NCBI RefSeq assembly: GCF_001598495.1
Contig: NZ_BCZB01000014.1
Span: 1-64,000 of the forward strand
Length of the DNA stretch: 64,000 nt
Direction: 5' to 3'
Origin: Neokomagataea thailandica NBRC 106555
GTDB lineage: Bacteria > Pseudomonadota > Alphaproteobacteria > Acetobacterales > Acetobacteraceae
Made by a program: the position numbers and the translations under genes. Positions 53,603 through 62,648 of the stretch are shown here, in pieces (position 1 is the first letter of the stretch; each line of letters starts with the position of its first letter). The notes below the pieces were generated by a model. That model saw only the letters and a program-made list of their open reading frames with translations, did no database searches and was not told the DNA's origin.

Positions 53603-54325
53603 ATGAGAAGAATCGCTACACCACAGAAGGGGCTTCCCCCTCTTTCTGCCCCAGCGCCATCCTTGGAACTTCATGGGCGCACAGCATTGCGTCAAGAATT
53701 CATCGCCCTGAAACAACGCTTTCACCTCTTGCTGGTCCCCGGCCTGTTTGGCTCAGGCCCCTTACACTGGCAAAGTGAATGGTCCCATGCCTTCGCTCTT
53801 GATCGCCTAACACAACATGATTGGAATAACCCAGCCCCCGCAGCATGGGACCAATCCTTGTCACGTGCCATCAACGCCCCCGAGCGGGCGGATAAACCCA
53901 TTCTCCTCATTGGTCATAGCTTGGGAGCCATTCTCTGCGCCCGTTGGCTGCACCAAAACCAAACACAAAAAGCTGCCACCCCAGTCGCGGGTGCTTTTCT
54001 CGTTGCTCCGGCCGATGCCGAACAGGCCCAAACACCCGAGAGCGACCGTATTCGTGCCTTCGCCCCCTTACCCAATGCGCCTCTCAACACACCAACAACC
54101 ATCATCGCGAGTGAAAATGACCCTTGGCTTCATCGTGACCGCGCACAAACACTCGCAGCACTCTGGAAGGCTAACCTCAGATGTATCGGCCCACGTGGCC
54201 ATATCGGATCGAATGAGCCCCTCGGCCTCTGGGAAGAAGGCGCTCAGGCCTTATTTACATTCGCCCAAACACGCCTCACTCACTCCACATCGGGCGCCAA
54301 CGATTTAACAACAACGCATTCGTAA
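53603..54325 (+). CDS. RBBP9/YdeN-like alpha/beta hydrolase
   Basis: A 240-residue serine hydrolase: nucleophile motif LLIGHSLGAILCARWL, the acid in ASENDPWL, and the histidine in RGHIGSNEPLGLWEEG, which is the RBBP9/YdeN signature (GH-x5-6-LG-W-EG). Cytosolic; the substrate is unknown. Its 3' end overlaps the copper ATPase gene by 50 bases (convergent). The start is ATG 53603 after GAAGG. Confidence 0.8.
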   Translation: MRRIATPQKGLPPLSAPAPSLELHGRTALRQEFIALKQRFHLLLVPGLFGSGPLHWQSEWSHAFALDRLTQHDWNNPAPAAWDQSLSRAINAPERADKPILLIGHSLGAILCARWLHQNQTQKAATPVAGAFLVAPADAEQAQTPESDRIRAFAPLPNAPLNTPTTIIASENDPWLHRDRAQTLAALWKANLRCIGPRGHIGSNEPLGLWEEGAQALFTFAQTRLTHSTSGANDLTTTHS

Positions 54326-56669
54326 TCACGGACACTGAACTCAGCGCCATTGCCATTGCTGCTAAAACCGGGCTCAAAAACCCGAAAGCAGCCAGTGGAA
54401 TACCCAACATATTATACACAAAGGCAAAGAAAAGATTTTGACGTATCTTGCGCAACGTCGCTTGTGACAACGCCATCGCATCCACCACAGAGCACAGCGT
54501 GTTCCGCATCAACACTACGCCTGCCGTCTCTCCCGCTACAGCAGATCCAGCCCCCAAAGCAAACCCGACATCTGCCGTAGCCAAAGCAGGGGCATCATTC
54601 ACCCCATCCCCCACCATACCAACACGCCCGCCATCCGCTTTATACGCCTCCAGAATCAACGCTTTATGCTCTGGCAATACACCGGCCCGAATATCATCCA
54701 CGCCCAAAGCGTGACCAACAAGCGCCGCAACACGCTCATTATCCCCCGTCAACATACTCAAGCGCACACCACGCGCCTTCAACGCAGCCAATGCCTGCGC
54801 CGCATCAGCCCGCACCGTATCAGACAGCGCAATCGCGCCGAGTATAACGCCACCATGCGCCACCAAAACGACCGTACGGCCTCGTGCCTCTTCTAAACGC
54901 ACATCAAAACCGGGCATCTCCGCCCCTAAAACACACCCGCTCTCCTTCAAAAATGTTTCCGTACCTAAAACAGCCTGCTCCCCACGCAGAATACCCTGCA
55001 CGCCACGCCCCGGAACGGCCTGAAACTCCTGCACGTTATCATGGGAAACACCGGTCGCAGCAGCCACAATAGCCCGAGCCAACGGATGTTCAGAGCCTTG
55101 CTCCAACGAAGACGCCACCGCCAATAAGCGATCATGTGTCACACCCGCCGCAGGATACACCCCAACCACATCAGGGTGCCCTTCCGTCAGCGTCCCAGTC
55201 TTATCAAAAACAATATGTGTCAAACGCCCAGCCTGTTCCAAAGCCTCAGCAGAACGAAACACAATCCCATGATGCGCCCCACGGCCCGTTCCTACCATGA
55301 TGGCCGCAGGGGTCGCCAAACCCAAAGCACACGGGCAAGCAATCACCAAAACCGATACCGCCGCAATCAAGCCCGATACCCAGCTCTGCGTTATCAGGCC
55401 ATTCACCAATAACGTCACCACAGCCAAGCTCAGAACCACCGGTACAAATACCGCCGAAACCCGATCCGCAATCCTCTGCACCGGTGCGCGTGATCCCTGC
55501 GCCTGCTCCACCATCGTGACAATACGAGCCAACGCCGTATCAGCACCAACACCCGTTGCCCGCACCCGCAACACACCATGCCCATTGACGGTGCCCGCAC
55601 TCACAGCAGCACCTTCAGCCTTACGCACCGGCACACTTTCTCCCGTCAGCAGCGCTTCATCCACATCTGACGCGCCATCTCGGACAACACCATCAACGGG
55701 AACACTCTCCCCCGGTCGTACCGTAAACACATCTCCCACACTCAAATCGGCCACAGCACAATCGACCACCACCCCATCGCGCTCCACATGCGCAACACTC
55801 GGCTGAAGCTTTAACAAACTCTCCAACCCCGCCGATGTACGTTGCTTCGCCCGGAACTCCAGAAGCTTACCAAGCGAAATCAGGACTAAAATCATCCCAC
55901 TGGCTTCAAAATAAACCGGAGTATGTAAGCCCAAAACCACGACAGCCACACTGTAAATCAGCGCTACACCAGACCCCAGCGCCACCAAAACATCCATATT
56001 CGGTGCCGCCGCACGTAATGCCTGATACGCCCGCCGAAACACCGGAAACGCACAGCCGATCACCAGCACAGCACTCACCAACTGCGCCATAACCGGCACA
56101 ACCATGCGCCCCGTCACCAGCATTACCAACATGGACACAATAAGCGGCAGCGCTAGCACGCTCATGATACCAAAGCGCCGTAACTCCCTCTGCCACTCAT
56201 CATCACGCACCGCCCCCGCAGCACGCTCTTCCCCTGCACCGAGCGTCATAGCCCCAAACCCGGCTTTCTCGATTGCTGCTTTCAAATGCTCCGGAGACGA
56301 TAAACCCGGCGTAAAACGAATATGCACGCGCTCAGACGCGAAATTCACAACCGCCTCAACCCCCTCATGGCGGTTCAAAACCTTCTCTATACGCGCAGCA
56401 CACGCCGAGCAGCTCATTCCCGTGAGCGCGTAATCCACATCCTGCAACGGCACATCAAACCCCGCCTTACGCACGGCTGCCACAGCCTGCGCCATACCAT
56501 CGGGAACGTCAGACACCACCAGAGCACGCTGACCCGCAAAACTAACCGTTGCTTGAATGCCCTCTATACGGTTTAGGAGTTTTTCAATCCGTGTCGCACA
56601 GGCAACGCAGCTCATGCCCGTAATCGGCAACGTAGCGGAATGCTTCTCCGCCTGCACAGTTCCCGACAT
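54276..56669 (-). CDS. copA: Copper-exporting P1B-type ATPase
   Basis: A 797-residue inner-membrane pump for Cu+. Two N-terminal heavy-metal domains with CxxC (MSCVACATRIEK and MSCSACAARIEK), eight membrane helices, the channel motif CPC in VLVIACPCALGLATPAAIMV, phosphorylation motif DKTGTLTEGHPDV, and the C-terminal GDGVNDAPALATADVGFALG. Start ATG 56669; a longer frame to 56699 adds 10 residues. It is divergent from the small Cys/His-rich gene and the multicopper oxidase, with two palindromes between them. Confidence 0.93.
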   Translation of the reverse strand: MSGTVQAEKHSATLPITGMSCVACATRIEKLLNRIEGIQATVSFAGQRALVVSDVPDGMAQAVAAVRKAGFDVPLQDVDYALTGMSCSACAARIEKVLNRHEGVEAVVNFASERVHIRFTPGLSSPEHLKAAIEKAGFGAMTLGAGEERAAGAVRDDEWQRELRRFGIMSVLALPLIVSMLVMLVTGRMVVPVMAQLVSAVLVIGCAFPVFRRAYQALRAAAPNMDVLVALGSGVALIYSVAVVVLGLHTPVYFEASGMILVLISLGKLLEFRAKQRTSAGLESLLKLQPSVAHVERDGVVVDCAVADLSVGDVFTVRPGESVPVDGVVRDGASDVDEALLTGESVPVRKAEGAAVSAGTVNGHGVLRVRATGVGADTALARIVTMVEQAQGSRAPVQRIADRVSAVFVPVVLSLAVVTLLVNGLITQSWVSGLIAAVSVLVIACPCALGLATPAAIMVGTGRGAHHGIVFRSAEALEQAGRLTHIVFDKTGTLTEGHPDVVGVYPAAGVTHDRLLAVASSLEQGSEHPLARAIVAAATGVSHDNVQEFQAVPGRGVQGILRGEQAVLGTETFLKESGCVLGAEMPGFDVRLEEARGRTVVLVAHGGVILGAIALSDTVRADAAQALAALKARGVRLSMLTGDNERVAALVGHALGVDDIRAGVLPEHKALILEAYKADGGRVGMVGDGVNDAPALATADVGFALGAGSAVAGETAGVVLMRNTLCSVVDAMALSQATLRKIRQNLFFAFVYNMLGIPLAAFGFLSPVLAAMAMALSSVSVITNALLLNRWRPMWSE

Positions 56670-56704
56670 ACGACACTCTCCTCTTCCATTACCACGCAAA
56701 TTTC

Positions 56705-56717
56705 ATTACCGTGTAAT
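56705..56717. promoter_or_regulatory. Palindrome in the copper divergent promoter
   Basis: ATTAC-CGT-GTAAT, perfect 5-bp arms, 36 bases upstream of the copA ATG. It is a candidate metal-regulator site; it does not match the CueR pattern I know. Confidence 0.45.
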
Positions 56718-56739
56718 TATTGGTACGATAAGAATCATT

Positions 56740-56755
56740 CGCAAGTCGAATTGCG
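56740..56755. promoter_or_regulatory. Second palindrome in the copper divergent promoter
   Basis: CGCAA-GTCGAA-TTGCG, perfect 5-bp arms, 22 bases upstream of the small Cys/His-rich gene. Confidence 0.4.
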
Positions 56756-56776
56756 TTTCCTTATGCAACTTTATGG

Positions 56777-57199
56777 ATGATGCCCCGCATTATGCTGCGT
56801 TTCAGCACAATACCTGAACGGCTCCGACTGTTCCTCTGCTTGCTTCAGGCAGTGTTGTTGCTGGCCATAACGCCAAGCCGCGCTGCACCGCACATGATGC
56901 ATCACGCCACAGCACCAGCCATGGCCACCATGCACGCCATGGACAGCGTGCGAGAGTGCTGCACCACTCATGCCCCACCGCCAGTGTCCTTACATGCAGA
57001 AACACCACACACACCCAAGGGACATTGCGGCAACTGCGCTCACATAGCCTGTGACACCAACACGGCATTTCTGCCCGTGACAGCCCGCATCACCGGGCCT
57101 TTCCTCACCTACCGGCAAAGCCCCACCTCACTACACACCGTCCCGCCCGGCAGCCCAGCCCGGCCAGACCTCCCCCCACCGCGCCCACAAACCGTCTGA
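56777..57199 (+). CDS. Small exported Cys/His/Met-rich protein
   Basis: A 140-residue protein. A signal peptide is clear (LRLFLCLLQAVLLLAITPSRA). The mature part begins APHMMHHATAPAMATMHAMD, with metal-binding candidates (HMMHH, ECCTTH, HCGNCAHIACD). This suggests a periplasmic copper-binding or copper-responsive protein; it is loosely similar to DUF2946-type proteins. It precedes the multicopper oxidase by 80 bases on the same strand. Start choice: ATG at 56777 is one of three close ATGs. Confidence 0.6.
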   Translation: MMPRIMLRFSTIPERLRLFLCLLQAVLLLAITPSRAAPHMMHHATAPAMATMHAMDSVRECCTTHAPPPVSLHAETPHTPKGHCGNCAHIACDTNTAFLPVTARITGPFLTYRQSPTSLHTVPPGSPARPDLPPPRPQTV

Positions 57200-57278
57200 A
57201 AATACGCAGCCTCTGCACCATGGCCTCGCCACGTGCAGAAACGAGGCTAACCCCACCCCTTTCTTACGGTTCTGTACC

Positions 57279-59381
57279 ATGACCAATTGTGTCACCACCC
57301 CGCCAACACGGCGTGGTTTTCTCGCGTCTCTCAGCGCGGCCAGTGGGCTTATGGCCCTCGCGCCAACGCAACTCCGCGCAACAGCCAAACCCCCGATAGG
57401 GCTCATCCCTCCCTCAACCCAAACAGACTGGCACCTCACCGTCGGCCGCACAACCGTGACCATTGACGGCAAAACGCTCAACGCCCCAACGGTCAATCAC
57501 ACCGTTCCCGGCCCCATGCTTCGCTTCAAAGAAGGCGAAACAATTTCCATCACCGTCAGCAACACCCTGAGTGAAGAAACCTCCATTCATTGGCATGGGC
57601 TTCGGGTGCCTGCCTGTATGGATGGCGTCCCCGGACTGAGCTTCCACGGCATCGCCCCCGGTGAATCCTTCACATACCGCTTTCCCATCAAACAAAATGG
57701 AACCTATTGGTACCATAGCCATTCCAACATGCAGGAAGCCCAGGGCCTGATCGGCCCCATCATCATTGACCCTGCCACCCCAGAACCCAATCCGTGCGAC
57801 CGAGATTACGTCATCATGCTTGGCGAATGGACCGATGTCTCCCCGGCCGAAATCGTCAGCAATATGAAAATGCAAGATGATTATTACAATTTCCGGCAGC
57901 GCAGCACCGCCTCCTTACCCGCGCAATCCCAGCATGATGGCGGTGTCATCCCTGCCTTAAAAAGCCGCTTGATGTGGTCCGGAATGAACATGTCCGCCAC
58001 CGATATCTCAGACGTCTCCGGCGTTATTTATACATACACCATGAACGCCATCGCACCCGATACCGGCTGGGAAGGGCTATTCCGTGCGGGGGAGCGTATC
58101 CGCTTGCGCTTTATCAACAGCGCAACAATGACCCTGTTTGACGTCCGCATCCCCGGCCTTGAGATGACCGTGATCGCTGCCGACGGAAACCCGGTCGAAC
58201 CCGTACCAATTGATGAATTCCGTATCGGCGTCGCGGAAACCTACGACGTCATCGTCCAACCCCACGAAAACCATGCTTATACGCTCTTTGCCCAAAGCGA
58301 AGACCGTACCGGATACGCCCTCGGCACTCTCACCCCTCAAACAGGGCTACGCGCCCCCATCCCCCCTATGGACCCACGCCCCGTTCGCACCATGGTCGAT
58401 ATGGGCATGGATATGCGTGACATGGACATGAAAAACATGCCCGGCATGGCAATGCCCGACGATAAGATGACCAGCGACAAGATGGCCACCATGCCTTCCA
58501 TGGCAGGCATGCCCCAACCGGATTCGACCCATCACACCATGCACAGCATGACAATGCCCCACATGGCGATGCCCGGCATGGCGATGGAGCACTCAATGAA
58601 CATGGCCAATATGCCGGGTATGACACAACATGGCATGTCCTCAATGCCCGGTATGCAACCCGGTATGTCCATGGGGGAGCCGATGGGAGACATACACAAA
58701 ACCTCACCCCAACATCACATAATGCCGGGTATGACCATGCCTCACGCCCATCACATGATGGGCGGAATGAACATGCAAGCCATGGATATGAGCCACATGT
58801 CGATGGCCGATATGCCCGGCACGGCGATGCCGAAGACATCCCCTCCTCCCTCGGCATTAGAAGTTGATGATCCCGGTCCACCGCCCCTCAATGTCGAAAA
58901 TCAAAACGTTGCCACACATCCCATTGACCGGTTAGGGGACCCCGGAGATGGCCTGTCCAACACCAACAGGCGGGTATTAACCTACACCAACCTCCGCGCC
59001 CTCACACCATCCCCTGACCCGCGCCCACCCTCACGGGAAATTATTCTCCACCTCACCGGAAATATGGAACGCTATATCTGGGGCTTTAACGGACGAAAAT
59101 TCTCGGAATCCGGCCCCATTCGCCTGCGCCTGAATGAGCGCGTGCGCTTTACCCTCATCAATGACACCATGATGGAACACCCCATCCACCTCCATGGCTT
59201 CTGGAGCGAACTCGAAAACGGCCATGGCGCGTACAACCCCCGTAAACACACGATCATCTCACAGCCCGGCAGCACAATGAGCTTCCTCATGACCGCAGAT
59301 GAACCCGGCATGTGGGCTTTCCACTGCCACCTGCTCTACCACATGGATCTCGGCATGTTCCGCACAGTGAGCGTCGCATGA
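57279..59381 (+). CDS. pcoA: Copper-resistance multicopper oxidase (CopA/PcoA)
   Basis: A 700-residue periplasmic copper oxidase. A Tat signal (TRRGFLASLSAASGLMALAP) leads a three-cupredoxin protein. All four copper-binding motifs are present: HWHGLRV, WYHSHSNMQ, HPIHLHGFW and HCHLLYHMDLGM. Compared with family members of about 600 residues it is long because of a Met/His-rich segment (about residues 372-519) made of repeats such as MPGM, MAMPG and HHMMGGM. It oxidises Cu+ in the periplasm and binds many copper ions. The stop overlaps the next start (ATGA). The name conflicts with the ATPase, so pcoA is used. Confidence 0.92.
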   Translation: MTNCVTTPPTRRGFLASLSAASGLMALAPTQLRATAKPPIGLIPPSTQTDWHLTVGRTTVTIDGKTLNAPTVNHTVPGPMLRFKEGETISITVSNTLSEETSIHWHGLRVPACMDGVPGLSFHGIAPGESFTYRFPIKQNGTYWYHSHSNMQEAQGLIGPIIIDPATPEPNPCDRDYVIMLGEWTDVSPAEIVSNMKMQDDYYNFRQRSTASLPAQSQHDGGVIPALKSRLMWSGMNMSATDISDVSGVIYTYTMNAIAPDTGWEGLFRAGERIRLRFINSATMTLFDVRIPGLEMTVIAADGNPVEPVPIDEFRIGVAETYDVIVQPHENHAYTLFAQSEDRTGYALGTLTPQTGLRAPIPPMDPRPVRTMVDMGMDMRDMDMKNMPGMAMPDDKMTSDKMATMPSMAGMPQPDSTHHTMHSMTMPHMAMPGMAMEHSMNMANMPGMTQHGMSSMPGMQPGMSMGEPMGDIHKTSPQHHIMPGMTMPHAHHMMGGMNMQAMDMSHMSMADMPGTAMPKTSPPPSALEVDDPGPPPLNVENQNVATHPIDRLGDPGDGLSNTNRRVLTYTNLRALTPSPDPRPPSREIILHLTGNMERYIWGFNGRKFSESGPIRLRLNERVRFTLINDTMMEHPIHLHGFWSELENGHGAYNPRKHTIISQPGSTMSFLMTADEPGMWAFHCHLLYHMDLGMFRTVSVA

Positions 59382-60172
59382 GCATGAAACACATCATCCC
59401 CACATTGACCCTCGGAGTACTGAGCATGCTCGCCCTCCCTTGGTCCGCCCATGCTCAAATCATCACCATTCACCACGCGGCAGATGCCCCTACGGATAAC
59501 GCCCCCACCTCTCTACCCGGTATGAGTCCCGTCATGATGGACCAAAGTACATGGTTCCACGGTATCTTTAACCAACTCGAAGGGCGCTACTCCCCCCAAG
59601 GAACAGATTTTCATTGGGACGGTGAAATGTGGTTCGGCACCGATTATAACCGCCTCTGGCTACGCTCCGAAGGCACCCTATCCAAGGGGCAATTCTCTGA
59701 TGGCCAGCACGAAATTCTCTATAGCCGCTCCATTTCAACTTATTGGAACCTCCAAGGCGGCACACGCATTGACCTTGATAGCGGCCCGACCCGTGCATGG
59801 GCTGCCTTCGGCGTCGAAGGACTCGCACTTTATCAGTTTGAACTCGGTGCTATGGGGTATGTCGGCGGCAATGGCGGCGCAGCAGCACGCATTGAAGGAT
59901 CATATGACATTTTGCTGACCAACCGCTTGATCCTTCAGCCTCAGGTAGAGCTAAATACCTACACACGACCGGACCCCTCGCGCGGTGCTGGTTCCGGGTT
60001 ATCGGACATCGATACCGGCCTCCGCCTACGCTATGAACATTGGCGAAAATTCGCTCCTTACCTCGCCATGACGTATAATACCCCCCTCGGCCAAGCACGG
60101 CATTTCCCCAATAACCGTAATGACATACGCTCTGCCTTGCGTTTCACATTCGGTCTGCGGAACTGGTTTTAA
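59378..60172 (+). CDS. pcoB: Copper-resistance outer-membrane protein CopB
   Basis: A 264-residue protein beginning MSMKHIIPTLTLG with a signal peptide ending AHA. The CopB family signature is visible: WFHGIFNQLEGRYSPQGTDF, then WDGEMWFGTDYNRLWLRSEG, GQHEILYSRSISTYWNLQGG and the final LRYEHWRKFAPYLAM...FGLRNWF. The family forms an outer-membrane barrel working with the oxidase. It usually has a His/Met-rich N-terminal region; here it is short (HHAADAP). Confidence 0.9.
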   Translation: MSMKHIIPTLTLGVLSMLALPWSAHAQIITIHHAADAPTDNAPTSLPGMSPVMMDQSTWFHGIFNQLEGRYSPQGTDFHWDGEMWFGTDYNRLWLRSEGTLSKGQFSDGQHEILYSRSISTYWNLQGGTRIDLDSGPTRAWAAFGVEGLALYQFELGAMGYVGGNGGAAARIEGSYDILLTNRLILQPQVELNTYTRPDPSRGAGSGLSDIDTGLRLRYEHWRKFAPYLAMTYNTPLGQARHFPNNRNDIRSALRFTFGLRNWF

Positions 60173-60183
60173 GATTCCGCCAT

Positions 60184-60210
60184 CAGTGCCAGAAGCACCT
60201 TCTGGCACTG
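60184..60210 (+). terminator. Hairpin after pcoB, weak U-tract
   Basis: CAGTGCCAGAA / TTCTGGCACTG stem of 11 bp with a 5-base loop GCACC, followed by ATATGTTCT. It would act as a terminator or an mRNA-stabilising hairpin. Confidence 0.55.
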
Positions 60211-60248
60211 ATATGTTCTATCAACTCTCCTCACGTCATCGCTGTAAA

Positions 60249-60263
60249 TGCAATTTAGTCGCA
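60249..60263. promoter_or_regulatory. Fur-box-like palindrome upstream of feoA
   Basis: TGCAA-TTTAG-TCGCA, arms matching at four of five positions, about 85 bases upstream of the feoA start; AAATGC/GCATTT extends it. It resembles alphaproteobacterial iron-regulator boxes, but the same hairpin plus T-run could also act as a terminator. Confidence 0.4.
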
Positions 60264-60346
60264 TTTTTTTCTTTTCGATCCCCTATGAGCACCCTATCTA
60301 GAGAGACCAATGACAGCGCCAACACGCAAAGAGGCCGGAACATCCC

Positions 60347-60589
60347 GTGTATACGCTCGCCACACTGCCCAAAGGCCATGAAGCCATCATCAACCGTGTC
60401 TCTCACCTAACAGGTAATGACGCCATCGCCCTGCGCTTGGGGGAGCTCGGCTTCGTCACGGGCGAGCTGGTGCATGTCATCGCCACAGGGCCTTTCGGCC
60501 ATGATCCTATTGCCGTACGCCTTGGCACATCACGCTTTGCTCTCCGCCGCAGCGAAGCTGCCCGCATTCACTTGCAGGACACCAAGTAA
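60347..60589 (+). CDS. feoA: Ferrous iron transport accessory protein FeoA
   Basis: An 80-residue SH3-like protein (MYTLATLPKGHEAIINRVSH) with the typical LGELGFVTGELVHVIATGPF and the final RRSEAARIHL. Start is GTG 60347, because no in-frame ATG lies upstream nearby. It works with FeoB and lies 6 bases upstream of it. Confidence 0.88.
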   Translation: MYTLATLPKGHEAIINRVSHLTGNDAIALRLGELGFVTGELVHVIATGPFGHDPIAVRLGTSRFALRRSEAARIHLQDTK

Positions 60590-60595
60590 CGTCTT

Positions 60596-62431
60596 ATGTC
60601 CACCTCCACGCCCCGTCACATCGCCCTTGCCGGAAACCCGAATTGCGGCAAAACATCCCTGTTTAATCAGCTCACAGGGAGCCGCCAAAAAGTCGGCAAC
60701 TATGCTGGTGTTACGGTCGAACGGAAGGTCGGATTTTTCACCACTCCACAAAATACCACCATCCGGGTACTCGACCTCCCCGGTGCCTACAGCCTCTCCT
60801 CCACCAGCCCTGATGAAGATATCACCCGCGATATCTGCCTCGGCCACCATCCCGCCGAAGCTCAGCCTGAAATCCTCATCGGCGTTGTTTCCGCCTCCAA
60901 CCTGCGGTTGCACCTGCGTTTTCTTCTAGAACTCAAACAAATCGGCGTGCCCGTCATCGTCGCCCTTAATATGATGGACGAAGCGGAAAAAATGGGCCTC
61001 ACCATTGATATCAATGGTCTTTCCGCCGCTCTGGACATGCCCGTTATTCCCGTCGTCAGCCTGCACAAACAAGGCGTCAGCCAACTCCTCACCGTGCTGG
61101 ACCAGCCCGTCCAAACCCCAACACCACTACCAGAAGACACAGACCTCCACACCGAAGTCCGACGCCTCCTCTCTCACTATGTGCAGCAACCTGCCACTCC
61201 TCATGAACGCTTCACTGACCGACTAGACCGATGGACACTACACCCCGTCCTCGGCCCACTGATTCTGCTCATCATTCTATTCATTATGTTCCAAACCGTC
61301 TTCGCATGGGCACAACCCATCATGGACGCTCTCGGAAGTGGCTTGAACGATCTTGGTGCATGGCTCCTCACCCCCTTGCCCGATGGTATGCTGCACAGCC
61401 TTTTGGCAGACGGCGTCATCGCTGGGGCGGGTACCGTCGTCGTTTTCCTTCCACAAATTCTGATCCTCTTTTTATGGATCATTACCCTCGAAGAATCCGG
61501 TTATCTCCCGCGAGCCGCCTTCTTACTTGACCGGATCATGGCCATGGCAGGCCTAAGCGGACGCTCTTTCATCCCGCTTCTCTCCAGCTTTGCCTGCGCC
61601 ATCCCCGGTATCATGGCCGCACGCACCATCCAAAACCCACGGGACCGCTTGGTGACGATCCTCATCGCACCCCTCATGACCTGCTCAGCCCGCCTGCCCG
61701 TCTATACCTTGCTCATCGGCGCTTTTGTTCCTCACCGCAGCGTTTGGGGCATCATCAACCTACAAGGTCTTGTCCTCTTTGGTCTTTATGCCGCCGCCAT
61801 CATCAGTGGCATTATCGCCGCACGCATCATGACACGCGGTGTCGCATCCCAAGAACACCCCCTCCTCCTTGAGTTGCCGCCCTATCGCCGCCCCCTCTTA
61901 CGCAGCGTGGCACTCGGTCTCTGGCAGCGCGCCGTGATGTTCCTCTCCCGCGTCGGCACAATCATTGTCTCACTCAATGTCCTGCTTTGGGGCCTCTCCA
62001 GCTTCCCCGCCCCACCCGCACACGCAATGGGCGCTGCCATTGATTACAGCATCGCAGGACGGATCGGGCACCTTATGCAGCCTGTTTTCGCCCCATTGGG
62101 CTTTAACTGGCAAATTTGCGTCGCCCTCATTCCCGGCCTTGCCGCACGAGAAGTCGCCATCAGTTCGCTTGCCACCGTGTACGCTATCGGGGCCACAGGT
62201 GATGATGCAGGGGACAAACTCCTCCCCATCCTCTCGAGCCAATGGTCCATGGCCACCGCTTTTGCGCTCTTGGCATGGTATGTTTACGCACCACAATGCA
62301 TCTCTACACTAGCCGTCATGCGGCGTGAGACACGCTCACTTAAAATCGTTCTCGGTGCCGCCGCATATTTATTCGGCCTCGCCTATTTGGGCGCGTTCCT
62401 CACACATTATATAACTCTTAAGATGCTCTAA
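60596..62431 (+). CDS. feoB: Ferrous iron transporter FeoB
   Basis: A 611-residue inner-membrane Fe2+ transporter. The N-terminal G domain has G1 GNPNCGKTSLFN, G3 DLPGAYSLSS and G4 NMMD; then the helical GDI region and the membrane domain beginning HPVLGPLILLIILFIMFQTV, with the two Gate motifs (RAAFLLDRIMAMAGLSGRSF then SSFACAIPGIMAAR, and LAAREVAISSLATVY). It is shorter than E. coli FeoB (773) but like other alpha-type FeoB proteins. Confidence 0.93.
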   Translation: MSTSTPRHIALAGNPNCGKTSLFNQLTGSRQKVGNYAGVTVERKVGFFTTPQNTTIRVLDLPGAYSLSSTSPDEDITRDICLGHHPAEAQPEILIGVVSASNLRLHLRFLLELKQIGVPVIVALNMMDEAEKMGLTIDINGLSAALDMPVIPVVSLHKQGVSQLLTVLDQPVQTPTPLPEDTDLHTEVRRLLSHYVQQPATPHERFTDRLDRWTLHPVLGPLILLIILFIMFQTVFAWAQPIMDALGSGLNDLGAWLLTPLPDGMLHSLLADGVIAGAGTVVVFLPQILILFLWIITLEESGYLPRAAFLLDRIMAMAGLSGRSFIPLLSSFACAIPGIMAARTIQNPRDRLVTILIAPLMTCSARLPVYTLLIGAFVPHRSVWGIINLQGLVLFGLYAAAIISGIIAARIMTRGVASQEHPLLLELPPYRRPLLRSVALGLWQRAVMFLSRVGTIIVSLNVLLWGLSSFPAPPAHAMGAAIDYSIAGRIGHLMQPVFAPLGFNWQICVALIPGLAAREVAISSLATVYAIGATGDDAGDKLLPILSSQWSMATAFALLAWYVYAPQCISTLAVMRRETRSLKIVLGAAAYLFGLAYLGAFLTHYITLKML

Positions 62432-62450
62432 TGCAGCACAAGGACATTGC

Positions 62451-62648
62451 ATGATGATTGAAACCCTCATCGCTACCCTGCTCGTACTCGCCGCAGCCCT
62501 TTACTGGGTCATACGGCTCTTCCCAAGCATCCGTAAACCCGTTTACGCCGCATTGGGACGCACAACCCCACACAGCACAGCAACCACACGACCGGGCTCA
62601 TGCGGTGGATGCACTGGATGCACTGGACAAAAAGGGGGATGCCACTAA
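62451..62648 (+). CDS. FeoB-associated Cys-rich membrane protein
   Basis: A 65-residue protein with one membrane helix (TLIATLLVLAAALYWVIRLF) and a cysteine-rich tail GSCGGCTGCTGQKGGCH (four cysteines). Such peptides follow feoB in many bacteria and probably bind iron or form part of the Feo complex; the role is uncertain. It begins 20 bases after feoB. Confidence 0.8.
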   Translation: MMIETLIATLLVLAAALYWVIRLFPSIRKPVYAALGRTTPHSTATTRPGSCGGCTGCTGQKGGCH

